DNA of 26,929 nucleotides from positions 1-26,929 of IMG/VR virus record IMGVR_UViG_3300017758_000097, one strand, 5' to 3'. The position numbers were made by a program, and so were the translations under genes. This document shows positions 12,807 through 21,166 of this stretch, piece after piece; position 1 is the stretch's first letter; each line of letters starts with the position of its first letter. The notes below the pieces were generated by a model, which saw only the letters and a list, made by a program, of their open reading frames with translations, did no database searches and was not told the origin of the DNA. The DNA is from a virus.

Positions 12807-13320
12807 TGGTGAGGGTATCTATGATGGATACCCAATCATCAAATCTAATCTTAGTCATGTAGATTATCTGCAAAATAATATGCGAGATGCTGATGTAAGA
12901 GAGTGCATTATACATGGTGCAACTCCTTTTCGTGCATTGATGGCAGGATTACGAGAGCCAAATGGTGAGACTTATACAGTTATGGTTGATAATAATCCTG
13001 CTTTAATCTTTGGTTGCAACCCAATATATACAAATATGATAGGTAAAATATGGGCATTAGGCACATATGATATACATAAAATAGAAAAAAAGTTTCTTAA
13101 ATGGTGCAATCCAGTGGTTGATTACTATCAAAAACAATATTATCAGCTAGAAAATGTAGTACCTGCAGATCATGCACACACCTTATCATGGCTCAGTTTT
13201 GTAGGTTTTGAGATACTTGACCCACCAGTTATGTTAAATGGTTTTGCAGTTTTACGATTTGTACGTTGCAAAGGCGAAGAAATTTTGGTAAACAAAGAAT
13301 ATAGCCCAGTATTTAGCTGA
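12787..13320 (+). CDS. gp13-like GNAT-fold phage protein (DUF2833-like), 177 aa
   Basis: Residues about 23-60 and 80-160 follow the T7 gp13-like family, related to the GNAT acetyltransferase fold: HVDYLQNNMRDADVRECI, then NPALIFGCNPIYTNMIGKIWALGTYD (in two parts), then TLSWLSFVGFEIL and FAVLRFVRC. In T7, gp13 is needed for virion maturation and is not retained in the mature particle in quantity. No acetyl-CoA-binding loop (RGxGxG/A) is clear, so enzymatic activity is doubtful. The start at ATG 12787 overlaps the scaffold gene by 20 nt and has only a weak binding site. T7 gp13 is 138 aa, so this one is longer. Confidence 0.7.
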   Translation: MASREFNGEGIYDGYPIIKSNLSHVDYLQNNMRDADVRECIIHGATPFRALMAGLREPNGETYTVMVDNNPALIFGCNPIYTNMIGKIWALGTYDIHKIEKKFLKWCNPVVDYYQKQYYQLENVVPADHAHTLSWLSFVGFEILDPPVMLNGFAVLRFVRCKGEEILVNKEYSPVFS

Positions 13321-13330
13321 TAGCCCTAAC

Positions 13331-13365
13331 GGATAACTAGATGATGCTAAGATGGATAACTAGAT
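13331..13365 (+). repeat. Direct repeat before the capsid gene
   Basis: GGATAACTAGAT occurs at 13331-13342 and again at 13354-13365, a 23-bp period (about two helical turns). The pair lies in the only sizeable gap before the capsid gene. It could be a binding site or a promoter part; nothing confirms this. Confidence 0.5.
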
Positions 13366-13376
13366 AAAATGTAACA

Positions 13377-13401
13377 TTAACTTTTTTTGAGGAGAACTAT
13401 A
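13377..13401 (+). promoter_or_regulatory. Strong translation-initiation leader of the capsid gene
   Basis: TTAACTTT at 13377-13384 is followed by a T-run and then GAGGAG (13389-13394), 7 nt before ATG 13402. TTAACTTT matches 8 of 9 bases of the enhancer (TTAACTTTA) upstream of T7 gene 10. It fits the need for very high capsid synthesis and decides the start against the ORF opening at 13387. Confidence 0.55.
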
Positions 13402-14217
13402 ATGGCTAACACAATAGACACAGCCTTTATTACGCAGTTCGAAACAGAAGTTCATTTAGCTTATCAAAGAATGGGTAGTAAATTAAGAAATACTGTCCGT
13501 ACTGTAGCTAATGTGAGTGGAAGTACAGCACGATTTCAAAAGATCGGTACTGGAACTGCATCAACTAAATCCAGAAATGGACAAGTAACACCAATGGAAT
13601 TGGCACACACCACAGTAGATGTGAGTATGTCTGACTTCTATGCTGCTGAATTTATCGACAAGTTAGATGAATTAAAGACTAACATAGATGAAAGACAAGC
13701 CGTAGCAACAAGTGCTGCTGCTGCTCTAGGTCGTAAGACTGACGAGATCTTATACACTGCTATGGACTCAGGTGCTAACTCATCTCAATTACATGACACA
13801 AGTTCTGCAGTAGAAAAGGCAGACTTACTAAGTGCATTTGAGACTTTTGGTACAAATAACATACCTGAAGATGGTGGCAGATATATTGCTATGCACCCAA
13901 AGGGATATGCTGACTTATTTTTAATTACTGAGTTTGCATCATCTGACTTTGTTGGTGATCAGAATTTACCATTTGCAGGTGGCATGAGTATGAAAGAATT
14001 CTTAGGATTTAAGATATTCTCAACTGCTGCAATTACTGCAGGTAAGAATATGGTCTATCATACAAGTGCAGTAGGATTAGGTATTGGTGCTGACGTAAGT
14101 ACAGAACTAAACTATATTCCTGAGAAAGTATCTCACTTAGCAACCTCAATGATGTCTATGGGTGCTGTTGTTATTGATAACAATGGTGTCTATGAACTTC
14201 TTGACAACAACTCATAG
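13402..14217 (+). CDS. Major capsid protein
   Basis: A 271-aa protein, short for an HK97-fold coat (T7 gp10A is 345 aa). It has typical phage coat features: an N-arm with FITQFETEVHLAYQRMGSKL (about 8-27), a helix/strand region QVTPMELAHTTVDVSMSDFY (about 64-83), an alanine-rich spine helix with ERQAVATSAAAALGRKTDEI (in two halves) and a C-terminal strand MGAVVIDNNGVYEL. It follows the scaffold and precedes a decoration-like gene. The start at ATG 13402 is set by the GAGGAG site. Capsid identity rests on position, size and family likeness. Confidence 0.88.
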   Translation: MANTIDTAFITQFETEVHLAYQRMGSKLRNTVRTVANVSGSTARFQKIGTGTASTKSRNGQVTPMELAHTTVDVSMSDFYAAEFIDKLDELKTNIDERQAVATSAAAALGRKTDEILYTAMDSGANSSQLHDTSSAVEKADLLSAFETFGTNNIPEDGGRYIAMHPKGYADLFLITEFASSDFVGDQNLPFAGGMSMKEFLGFKIFSTAAITAGKNMVYHTSAVGLGIGADVSTELNYIPEKVSHLATSMMSMGAVVIDNNGVYELLDNNS

Positions 14218-14226
14218 GAGGGTCGA

Positions 14227-14493
14227 ATGGCTTATAGTGCAAGTGGTCTTCACAAAATTGGTGGTGCTAGTGGAGTATGTTTATGGATTTATCAAACAGC
14301 AGATGCGATTGCTGCAGTAAATTCAGCAGGATACTTTACTGGTGAAGCAGTTAATATGTTGAACGTAAGAGATTTAATTATTGTTCAAGATACTAATACA
14401 CCAACAACAAACTTTGTTACTGTTTTATCAAACAATGGCACAACAGTTGATGTCTCTGACGGAACTGCAGTGGCAGAAACAGACGGAGATTAG
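14227..14493 (+). CDS. Probable head decoration or head-fibre protein (88 aa)
   Basis: Begins at ATG 14227 with AGGAGG 6 nt upstream, just after the capsid stop. The product is small, low in charge and rich in Ala, Gly, Thr and Val: LHKIGGASGVCLWIYQT (about 8-24), then AGYFTGEAVNMLNVRDLIIV (about 34-53), then strands ending in TVDVSDGTAVAE. Similar small beta proteins follow the coat gene in many phages and are assigned to capsid decoration or fibres. The family match is by pattern and place only. A terminator follows it. Confidence 0.6.
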   Translation: MAYSASGLHKIGGASGVCLWIYQTADAIAAVNSAGYFTGEAVNMLNVRDLIIVQDTNTPTTNFVTVLSNNGTTVDVSDGTAVAETDGD

Positions 14494-14496
14494 GAG

Positions 14497-14523
14497 TAGG
14501 GGGAGCAATCCCCCTATCTTTAT
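14497..14523 (+). terminator. Terminator with GCAA tetraloop after capsid block
   Basis: TAGGGGGA (14497-14504) and TCCCCCTA (14509-14516) form a perfect 8-bp stem with a GCAA (GNRA) loop, followed by TCTTTAT. It sits between the capsid/decoration genes and tail tube A, the same position as T-phi of T7, which lies after gene 10. The T-run is short, so it is probably partial, reducing expression of the tail genes. The next start codon has no binding site outside this stem. Confidence 0.7.
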
Positions 14524-15111
14524 ATGACAAGTACAGTAGCAAATTCAGCAATAGACATAGCATCAAGAGCATTAGTTCTTATAGGTGCAGAGCCTATTAC
14601 TTCTTTTGACTCATCAAGTACAGAAGCATTAGTAGCAAGTAATATGTATGAAGATACAGTTCGTGCTACTTTAGCTACTGCAAGATGGAGATTTGCTACA
14701 GAACAAGCTGTATTGAATCAACTTACAGACACACCAACAGGTCGATTTGATATTGCACATCAATTACCAAGTGATCTTCTTATACTTCATGCCGTAACTA
14801 TTAATGATAGATTAATTGAATATACTGTGTATGGTGACAAAGTATTTAGTGATTCAACAACTAATGACACATTGATAGCTGACTATACATTTAGAGCAGA
14901 AGAAGTAAACTTTCCTAGTTACTTTTCCTTAGCCTTGCAATATTCACTGGCATCTATCTTTGCTACCTCTATAGCTAGAGATGACAGACTAATGCAAATC
15001 ATGGAAACAAAAGCTAATATGTTAATGGCAAAAGCTAGAAACCTAGACTCACAACAACAAACAACAAGACGATTATCAACATCAAGATTTATAACTGATA
15101 GGAGAAGTTAA
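14524..15111 (+). CDS. Tail tubular protein A (gp11-like)
   Basis: A 195-aa protein, almost exactly the size of T7 gp11 (196 aa). It opens with AIDIASRALVLIGAEPITSF, followed by VRATLATARWRFATEQAVL, the hallmark of this gatekeeper family, and then RFDIAHQLPSDLLIL. The C-terminal half is helical with LALQYSLASIFATSIARDD. It forms the ring joining portal to nozzle. There is no ordinary binding site: ATG 14524 follows the terminator stem by 7 nt, whose AGGGGGA could serve poorly at 19 nt. The next gene starts directly after its stop. Confidence 0.88.
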   Translation: MTSTVANSAIDIASRALVLIGAEPITSFDSSSTEALVASNMYEDTVRATLATARWRFATEQAVLNQLTDTPTGRFDIAHQLPSDLLILHAVTINDRLIEYTVYGDKVFSDSTTNDTLIADYTFRAEEVNFPSYFSLALQYSLASIFATSIARDDRLMQIMETKANMLMAKARNLDSQQQTTRRLSTSRFITDRRS

Positions 15112-17391
15112 ATGGCAAGAGTAAGAGTGCCATTAAATAACTTTCAGTTTGGAGAAGTTAGTCCTGCCCTTACATCTAGGACAGATACTAAAGTATATAC
15201 TAATGCTGCAGAGCAGGTAAGAAACTTCTTTATTAGATCAGAGGGTGGTCTAAAGAAAAGAACTGGCACTAAAAGACTAGCTAACTTTGGTAGTAGTCCA
15301 TCATTCACAGCAACGGCAAGTCTACGACAAAGTGTTAGAATAGAACCATTTATATTTTCAGATGATGAAAAATATATAATAGCCTTTAGTAATACACGAA
15401 TTGAGATATTTCAGATTGATCCTTCTACTGGTGCAGTGGCATCTGTTCAGGCAATTACAAGTCAGACATGGTTAGTTAATACAACCTCAGCACCTTATCT
15501 TGAAGAGATTACCTTTGCACAGCAAGGTGATCTTATGTTTATATGTCACAATACATTTCAGACTAGAATATTAGAACGTACTGGACTTACTACATTTACA
15601 GTATCTACATTTAACTTTGATTCATCAAGAGATGGCAATGACATATTTCAACCATACTTTAGTTTTCAGCCATTAGGTATGACTATGGCTTGTAATAATA
15701 CAAGTGGTAATAGTAGAACATTAACTGCTAGTGCTGATTACTTTGTAGCAGGTCATGTAGGAGTTGATATACTTATAGGTGAAACTCGTTGTCGTGTTAC
15801 TGCAGTGGCAAGTGCCACTTCTGCTACAGTAAATATAGCAGGTACAATTAGACAGCAATTAGAAATAGATAGTATTAAAACATTTGAAGGTAGTGGAACA
15901 GTTAGAGTTACAAAAGCTTTGCATGGTTTAGCTACTGGTGCTTCAGTTACATTTGAAAGATCAGGTGCAGTAGGAGGTATTGCTAATAGTAATATAAATG
16001 GTGCAAGAACTATAACAGCAGTTCCTGATGAGAATACATTTGAATTTACTGCAGGTGGCAGTGCTACTGCTACATCAAGTGCTATTGGTGGTGGTAGTCC
16101 TCGTATTGTTACTGGTGCAGCAACTACTGAGTTTAGTGAACAAAGTTATTCTCCACTTAGAGGTTATCCTGCTGCAGTTACTTTTCATCAAAATAGATTA
16201 TGGTTTGGTGGTACATTGGCACAACCTGATGGCATTTGGGGTAGTAGGTCAGGACAGTTCTTTAACTTTGATATAGGTGATGCAGAAGATAATGATGCTC
16301 TTGATCTTACTGCAAACGTAGGTGAGATCTTTTCTATTAGACATTTAGTATCTAACAGAGATTTACAAGTCTTTACTACTGGTGCTGAGTTGTTTGTTCA
16401 AGCACCAACAGACAAACCAGTTACACCTTCTAACGCACAGATACGCAGACAAACTCCTTATGGTGCATCATTTGTAAAACCTACAGTGTTTGATGGTGCG
16501 ACTTTGTTTATACAGAAAACTGGTAGTGCATTGAGAGAGTTTCTATTTACAGACTCTGAAGCAGCATACACATCTGTGGCTGTGTCAGGTCTTGCACCTC
16601 ATTTAATACTTGATCCAGTTCAGATGACATCAATCAAAGGTGCATTGAATCGAAGTGAGTCATATGCTTTTCTTATAAACAATGATGGCACTATAGCTGT
16701 ATTTTATTCCGTAAGAGGAGATCAAAAAGCAGGTTGGACATTATGGGATACTGAAGGAACATGGCATAGTATATGTGCAGTGCATGAAAGATTGTTCGTT
16801 GTGTGTGCTAGAGATGATGGTTCAGGAACAACTAAATTGTTTCTTGAAGAGTTTCAAACAGATATGCCTATGGATTTCTGTGATACATTTAGTGGTAGTG
16901 CTAGTGTCTTTGGCAGTTTAGGATCACACTTTGCTAATGATGCTGTAGTTAAAGCTACTAATGGTAATGACTTTTTAGGATCATTTACTGTATCAGGTGC
17001 ATCAATAGATGCTAGTGCAGTAAAGAGTGGATTGTCTCAGGCATTTATAGGCTATGCTTTTACACCTACACTTAAAACTTTACCTATTGATGCCACTATA
17101 CAAGGTGGACCTTTGACTGGTGAGCCTAGACAAATACCAAAAGTCATACTAGATTTATTCTCAACACTAGCTGTAAGTGTTCAAGGACCAAGTACTACAT
17201 CAACTAGTAGAGACTTGGTTATAAGAAATACAACAGATACAGTGACAGGTGGCTTGATGGAAAGGTCTGCTGTTACTGGTAAAGAGGAGTTTAGATTGTT
17301 AGGATATAGTCGTGATCCAAGAGTTATAGTATCACAGTCTTTTCCTTTGGACTTACAAATTAACGGAATGATAGTAGAGGTAGCATTTTGA
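15112..17391 (+). CDS. Tail tubular protein B (gp12-like nozzle)
   Basis: A 759-aa protein against 794 in T7. The N-terminus is distinctive: FQFGEVSPALTSRTD (about 11-25), then NAAEQVRNFFIRSEGGLKKR and TGTKRLANF, a conserved start of the family. The rest is a beta-propeller-like protein with repeated short strands, and YPAAVTFHQNRLWFGG (about 351-366) and FGSRSGQFFNF-like segments (here WGSRSGQFFNFD) that are also typical. It builds the tail nozzle. ATG 15112 has AGGAG 7 nt upstream. A residue span about 265-330 rich in Ser, Thr and Gly may be a variable insertion. Confidence 0.88.
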   Translation: MARVRVPLNNFQFGEVSPALTSRTDTKVYTNAAEQVRNFFIRSEGGLKKRTGTKRLANFGSSPSFTATASLRQSVRIEPFIFSDDEKYIIAFSNTRIEIFQIDPSTGAVASVQAITSQTWLVNTTSAPYLEEITFAQQGDLMFICHNTFQTRILERTGLTTFTVSTFNFDSSRDGNDIFQPYFSFQPLGMTMACNNTSGNSRTLTASADYFVAGHVGVDILIGETRCRVTAVASATSATVNIAGTIRQQLEIDSIKTFEGSGTVRVTKALHGLATGASVTFERSGAVGGIANSNINGARTITAVPDENTFEFTAGGSATATSSAIGGGSPRIVTGAATTEFSEQSYSPLRGYPAAVTFHQNRLWFGGTLAQPDGIWGSRSGQFFNFDIGDAEDNDALDLTANVGEIFSIRHLVSNRDLQVFTTGAELFVQAPTDKPVTPSNAQIRRQTPYGASFVKPTVFDGATLFIQKTGSALREFLFTDSEAAYTSVAVSGLAPHLILDPVQMTSIKGALNRSESYAFLINNDGTIAVFYSVRGDQKAGWTLWDTEGTWHSICAVHERLFVVCARDDGSGTTKLFLEEFQTDMPMDFCDTFSGSASVFGSLGSHFANDAVVKATNGNDFLGSFTVSGASIDASAVKSGLSQAFIGYAFTPTLKTLPIDATIQGGPLTGEPRQIPKVILDLFSTLAVSVQGPSTTSTSRDLVIRNTTDTVTGGLMERSAVTGKEEFRLLGYSRDPRVIVSQSFPLDLQINGMIVEVAF

Positions 17392-17861
17392 TTGAACTAT
17401 ATATAGCATCAGCACTTTTATCAGCTAAAGCATATAGTGATGCAGGAGCAGGTGCAAAAGCAGAAGGTGCATTAACTGCTCGTAATGTTAAGACTCAAGG
17501 AAAGATAAGAGCCTTGCAAGCATTGCAAGAGCATAATGATATTATGGCAAACTTACAATCTTTTAAGAATCAGAATGCAGCTATAGCAGGTGTTACTGGT
17601 AGAGCAGAAGATAGATCATATAAGGCATTATTAAAAAAAGCTGAACAAGATAATAAAACATTAGCACAAAGATCTAACTATCAGAACCTTGCAGAACAAA
17701 GTAAGTATTCTCAACAAGCAGTTATGGCAGTAACAAAAGCAAATAATATATCCAGAGCATATAGATATAAAGCATTTGGTACATTATTGAGTGCAGGTAT
17801 GAAAGCAGGTAGTGTTACTGGTGGTGACATGGGTACAAGTGGAAGTGGACTTTATACATAA
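17388..17861 (+). CDS. Internal virion (core) protein B, gp14-like
   Basis: A 157-aa protein starting at TTG 17388, four bases inside the previous gene, with GAGGT 7 nt upstream; no ATG is near. It is alanine rich and helical, with a short N-terminal hydrophobic segment (IASALLSAKAYSDAG, about 6-20), a long middle helix (NVKTQGKIRALQALQEHND) and a glycine-rich end (GGDMGTSGSGLYT). T7 gp14 is 196 aa with a comparable layout and forms the pore in the outer membrane on ejection. Identity rests mainly on order (B, C, D) between nozzle and the two long core proteins. Confidence 0.7.
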   Translation: MIELYIASALLSAKAYSDAGAGAKAEGALTARNVKTQGKIRALQALQEHNDIMANLQSFKNQNAAIAGVTGRAEDRSYKALLKKAEQDNKTLAQRSNYQNLAEQSKYSQQAVMAVTKANNISRAYRYKAFGTLLSAGMKAGSVTGGDMGTSGSGLYT

Positions 17862-20800
17862 TGGCAGAGTTTATTAGATCAAAACCTACTACATTTAGAA
17901 ACAAACCAGTTGGAGTTGTTCGTGCAGATACTGGTGCAGTTCAATTAGGTAATGCTGTAGCTGAGTTAGGAAACTCAATGCAGAAGATTTTTTGGGAAGA
18001 AGCTAAGCAAGATGCTATAAAAGATGATGTTCAAAGGGCAAAGACATTAGCTGTTGCTGATAATGGTAAAGTTGTATTTGAAAAAGCAAACTTTACTGAA
18101 GTAGGTACACCATATGCACAAAAGATATTAGCACAAAGATATAGCAATGCTATTGGTATAATGTCTAAGAGTGAGTTTGCAAAACTACAAAGTGAAAACA
18201 GATATGATAAAGATTCTTTCGACACACAAGCTAATACATATATAGAGGCTCATGTAAAAAGTTTTAAAGATAATGGCATGGAACAATACATACCTGACTT
18301 TATTACTAAGATTACAAATCAAAAGGTACTGCATTCTAATAAAATATTAAATGATACTATTGCTAGAGATGAAAGAGTAGCTGCACAAAATACTTTATTA
18401 ACAACTAGAGACAATATAAATTCATTAGCTACACTTACATATACAAAAGGAAATCTTGAAAAGAGTGATATAGAAGTAGAAGGTCCTGAAGTATTTAATC
18501 AAATAGATACAGATATAAATGAAACTGTAAAAGAAATAACAGATAATATTAATAGCCTTGTGCAAGACGGACATATTAAAGCACCTGCTGCTGCTGATTT
18601 ATTTTCAGAACTAAGAAGAAGTCAGGCACTTGGAACAGTGAGACATGTAGTTGATAGACTTGGTGAAAATGGTACAGCTATCAAAGGCATTGAACAAATA
18701 ATGCAAAGTAAAAAACCATCACAAAAACTTATTAATACGATTATAGAATTGTCAGATAATGCTGTAACGATAGATGATTTACAAAAAGTATTTGATTTAA
18801 AAAATAATTTAAATCTTTCAAGAACTGATATGGGTATTATTACTCGTGAAATTAGCAATAGATCAGGTGATGCAGATAAACTTATGACTGCTATGGGCGA
18901 AGATTATCAAACATCAGGTTTTGCTAATTTATTAAACGGCTCAGCAACTTCACCTACTATTTTACAGAACAATGACAAAACAAGAGATGGTTTAAATGCA
19001 GGTCTAAGTAAAGAGTTAGGCACAAAAATTACATCTATGAACTTATTAACTATGCCACAAGAGCAATATGATATGGCATTGCGAATGGTAAGGACACAAT
19101 CTGTTGTACCTACATCAATGCACGAGTTATTTAAACACCCTGATATAACAACATTAACTGCATTAGATAGTGCAACACGATCACAAAAAACACAGTATCT
19201 TAATAGAGTATTGGATATGTGGAACAATACTGCATATACAAAAGATGGTCGTTCTAAGTTAAAAGGATATGATGATGAATACTTTAAGTTTATTGCTATT
19301 GATGCAGTAGCTAGGGCTAATGGTGGTGACATAGTTGATGCGTTTAATTATTTCTCTAGGATACCTGCTACTGAAAAAGATTTAAATGAAAATATAAAAC
19401 TTGTTGTTCAAGAGTTTTTACCTGAAGCTACCACTACTTCTGTTGATAAAAGTCTTGAATCTGTATTAGCAAAAACAGATGTAAAGGCACAACATTGGAA
19501 TCAAATGAAGCCTTATGTGCAAAAACTATTAGTGTTTAAAAGATTAAAAGGTGTTGGTAATGAAAAAATGGCAGAGTTTAATCTTGAGAATATGATTAAA
19601 GTAATCAATGGCACTTATGATAAGTTATATATTGAAGATGAAACTATTTATGATGTGCAAAATCTAGGGCTAAAAGATCAAAGAACTAGATTTTCACCAC
19701 AAAGAAAATATGTAGATGGTAACTATGATAAGTTTAAATTGTATGTGAACAATATGGTTGCTGAAACAACAAAAGTAGATGGTGTTTTAGGATCAGAGTA
19801 TTTTCTTTTGCCTGATTATAGAAACTCACAGTTTGGAGATCAAGCATACACAATAGTAAATAGAGATGGTCGAGCATTGCTAAATAATGAAGGTGTTGAA
19901 ATATATTTTAATACTAAAGAATTTGATAAACAGTTAAGTTATGATGCAGAAGAAGCAAGAAAAAGAAGCATAAATCAAGTTTACAATTCAAGATTATCTA
20001 AACTAAAAGCAAAAATTCCAGAATCCGAACTATCTTTATATAAACCTAGTATAGAAAATATTAATTTTGTAGATTTTATTGGTAATGATAAGAGAGATCC
20101 TACTTACGTCTCAACATTAAAATCAGTAAAAAATTTAGAAACACCTATTATTTCAGGTGATTATGAATTGGCATCTGAAATATTTAAATCAAAGTCACAA
20201 CAAGAATTTGAGGACTATGATAAATTTGGTGTAAGACAACAAGCAGGTACAAATAATCGTGTAGTTGATATACTACAAAAGGGTACACTTAAAGAAGATG
20301 GCACAAGAGATAAATCATTTTCGGAATATGTAAATGGATTAGAAGATAGTTATATTGAAAAAAAGATAGCAGGTAAAGGATTTGAAAATCCATCTTGGCA
20401 ATTAATAACTCGTGCCGAAACAATGAAAGAAGGTATGTTAGATACAGTAAGAGAAATAAAAAATTCTCTTTATACACCTGATGTTGCTGTAGAAATACAA
20501 GACAATTTGATTGATATAGTAAATTACACTTCAGAAAAAGAAGATTTTAAAGTTGCTCCATACATAGATGCCAACACATTATCTATAGGCAGAGGTTTTA
20601 ACATTCAATATCTTACAGATAAGGATTATGACAAGATGCCAGACAGTTTAGTATCTAAGCTGAAACCACTACAAGCATGGCTTAATTCAAACTCTGATCG
20701 TACAACTGCACAGCTTAGAGAAAAAATGAATGACTTTAAAAGAGATCTAGGTGGCACAGAAGGAATGAAACAGCAAGTAGCTGATCTTATTTATACAGAT

Positions 20801-21166
20801 AAAATAAAAGAAATATATGAGCAGTATAGTAATGAGTTTCCTAATTTTGGAGAACTTGCTGTTGATAGGCAAAAGGCATTAATTGATTTCTCTTATCAGT
20901 TTGGTCATGACAGATTAAAGGATAAAGAAAGAGGATTTCCAAAATATTATGAATCCATCACAAAAGCTATAAATACAGATGATCCTGATTTAAGATCGTA
21001 TTACTTTAGACAAGCAGGTTTTCATCAAGCATATAATTATGGTGAATTCAATAATACTAAAACTAAAATACATTTACAGACAAGAGGTAGGGTAGGAGAT
21101 AGAGCTAATTTATTAGGCTTTGTTATAAGAGATAATGCTAACTTTATGGATCAGGAGCTTGGTTAA
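17861..21166 (+). CDS. Internal virion protein C with C-terminal lysozyme-like domain
   Basis: A 1101-aa protein in the T7 gp15 slot (747 aa there). Residues 1-870 are mostly helical and charged, without enzyme motifs. Residues about 885-1101 look like a T4-lysozyme (GH24-type) domain: EDFKVAPYIDANTLSIGRGF puts E894 and D903 nine residues apart as in T4 lysozyme E11/D20, with Ser908 where T4 has Thr26, and then DRQKALIDFSYQFG (Q1004) fits the family helix. This would let the ejectosome open peptidoglycan. In T7 the wall-cutting domain lies on gp16, so the enzyme has moved or been replaced. It starts at ATG 17861, overlapping the previous stop. Confidence 0.78.
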   Translation: MAEFIRSKPTTFRNKPVGVVRADTGAVQLGNAVAELGNSMQKIFWEEAKQDAIKDDVQRAKTLAVADNGKVVFEKANFTEVGTPYAQKILAQRYSNAIGIMSKSEFAKLQSENRYDKDSFDTQANTYIEAHVKSFKDNGMEQYIPDFITKITNQKVLHSNKILNDTIARDERVAAQNTLLTTRDNINSLATLTYTKGNLEKSDIEVEGPEVFNQIDTDINETVKEITDNINSLVQDGHIKAPAAADLFSELRRSQALGTVRHVVDRLGENGTAIKGIEQIMQSKKPSQKLINTIIELSDNAVTIDDLQKVFDLKNNLNLSRTDMGIITREISNRSGDADKLMTAMGEDYQTSGFANLLNGSATSPTILQNNDKTRDGLNAGLSKELGTKITSMNLLTMPQEQYDMALRMVRTQSVVPTSMHELFKHPDITTLTALDSATRSQKTQYLNRVLDMWNNTAYTKDGRSKLKGYDDEYFKFIAIDAVARANGGDIVDAFNYFSRIPATEKDLNENIKLVVQEFLPEATTTSVDKSLESVLAKTDVKAQHWNQMKPYVQKLLVFKRLKGVGNEKMAEFNLENMIKVINGTYDKLYIEDETIYDVQNLGLKDQRTRFSPQRKYVDGNYDKFKLYVNNMVAETTKVDGVLGSEYFLLPDYRNSQFGDQAYTIVNRDGRALLNNEGVEIYFNTKEFDKQLSYDAEEARKRSINQVYNSRLSKLKAKIPESELSLYKPSIENINFVDFIGNDKRDPTYVSTLKSVKNLETPIISGDYELASEIFKSKSQQEFEDYDKFGVRQQAGTNNRVVDILQKGTLKEDGTRDKSFSEYVNGLEDSYIEKKIAGKGFENPSWQLITRAETMKEGMLDTVREIKNSLYTPDVAVEIQDNLIDIVNYTSEKEDFKVAPYIDANTLSIGRGFNIQYLTDKDYDKMPDSLVSKLKPLQAWLNSNSDRTTAQLREKMNDFKRDLGGTEGMKQQVADLIYTDKIKEIYEQYSNEFPNFGELAVDRQKALIDFSYQFGHDRLKDKERGFPKYYESITKAINTDDPDLRSYYFRQAGFHQAYNYGEFNNTKTKIHLQTRGRVGDRANLLGFVIRDNANFMDQELG

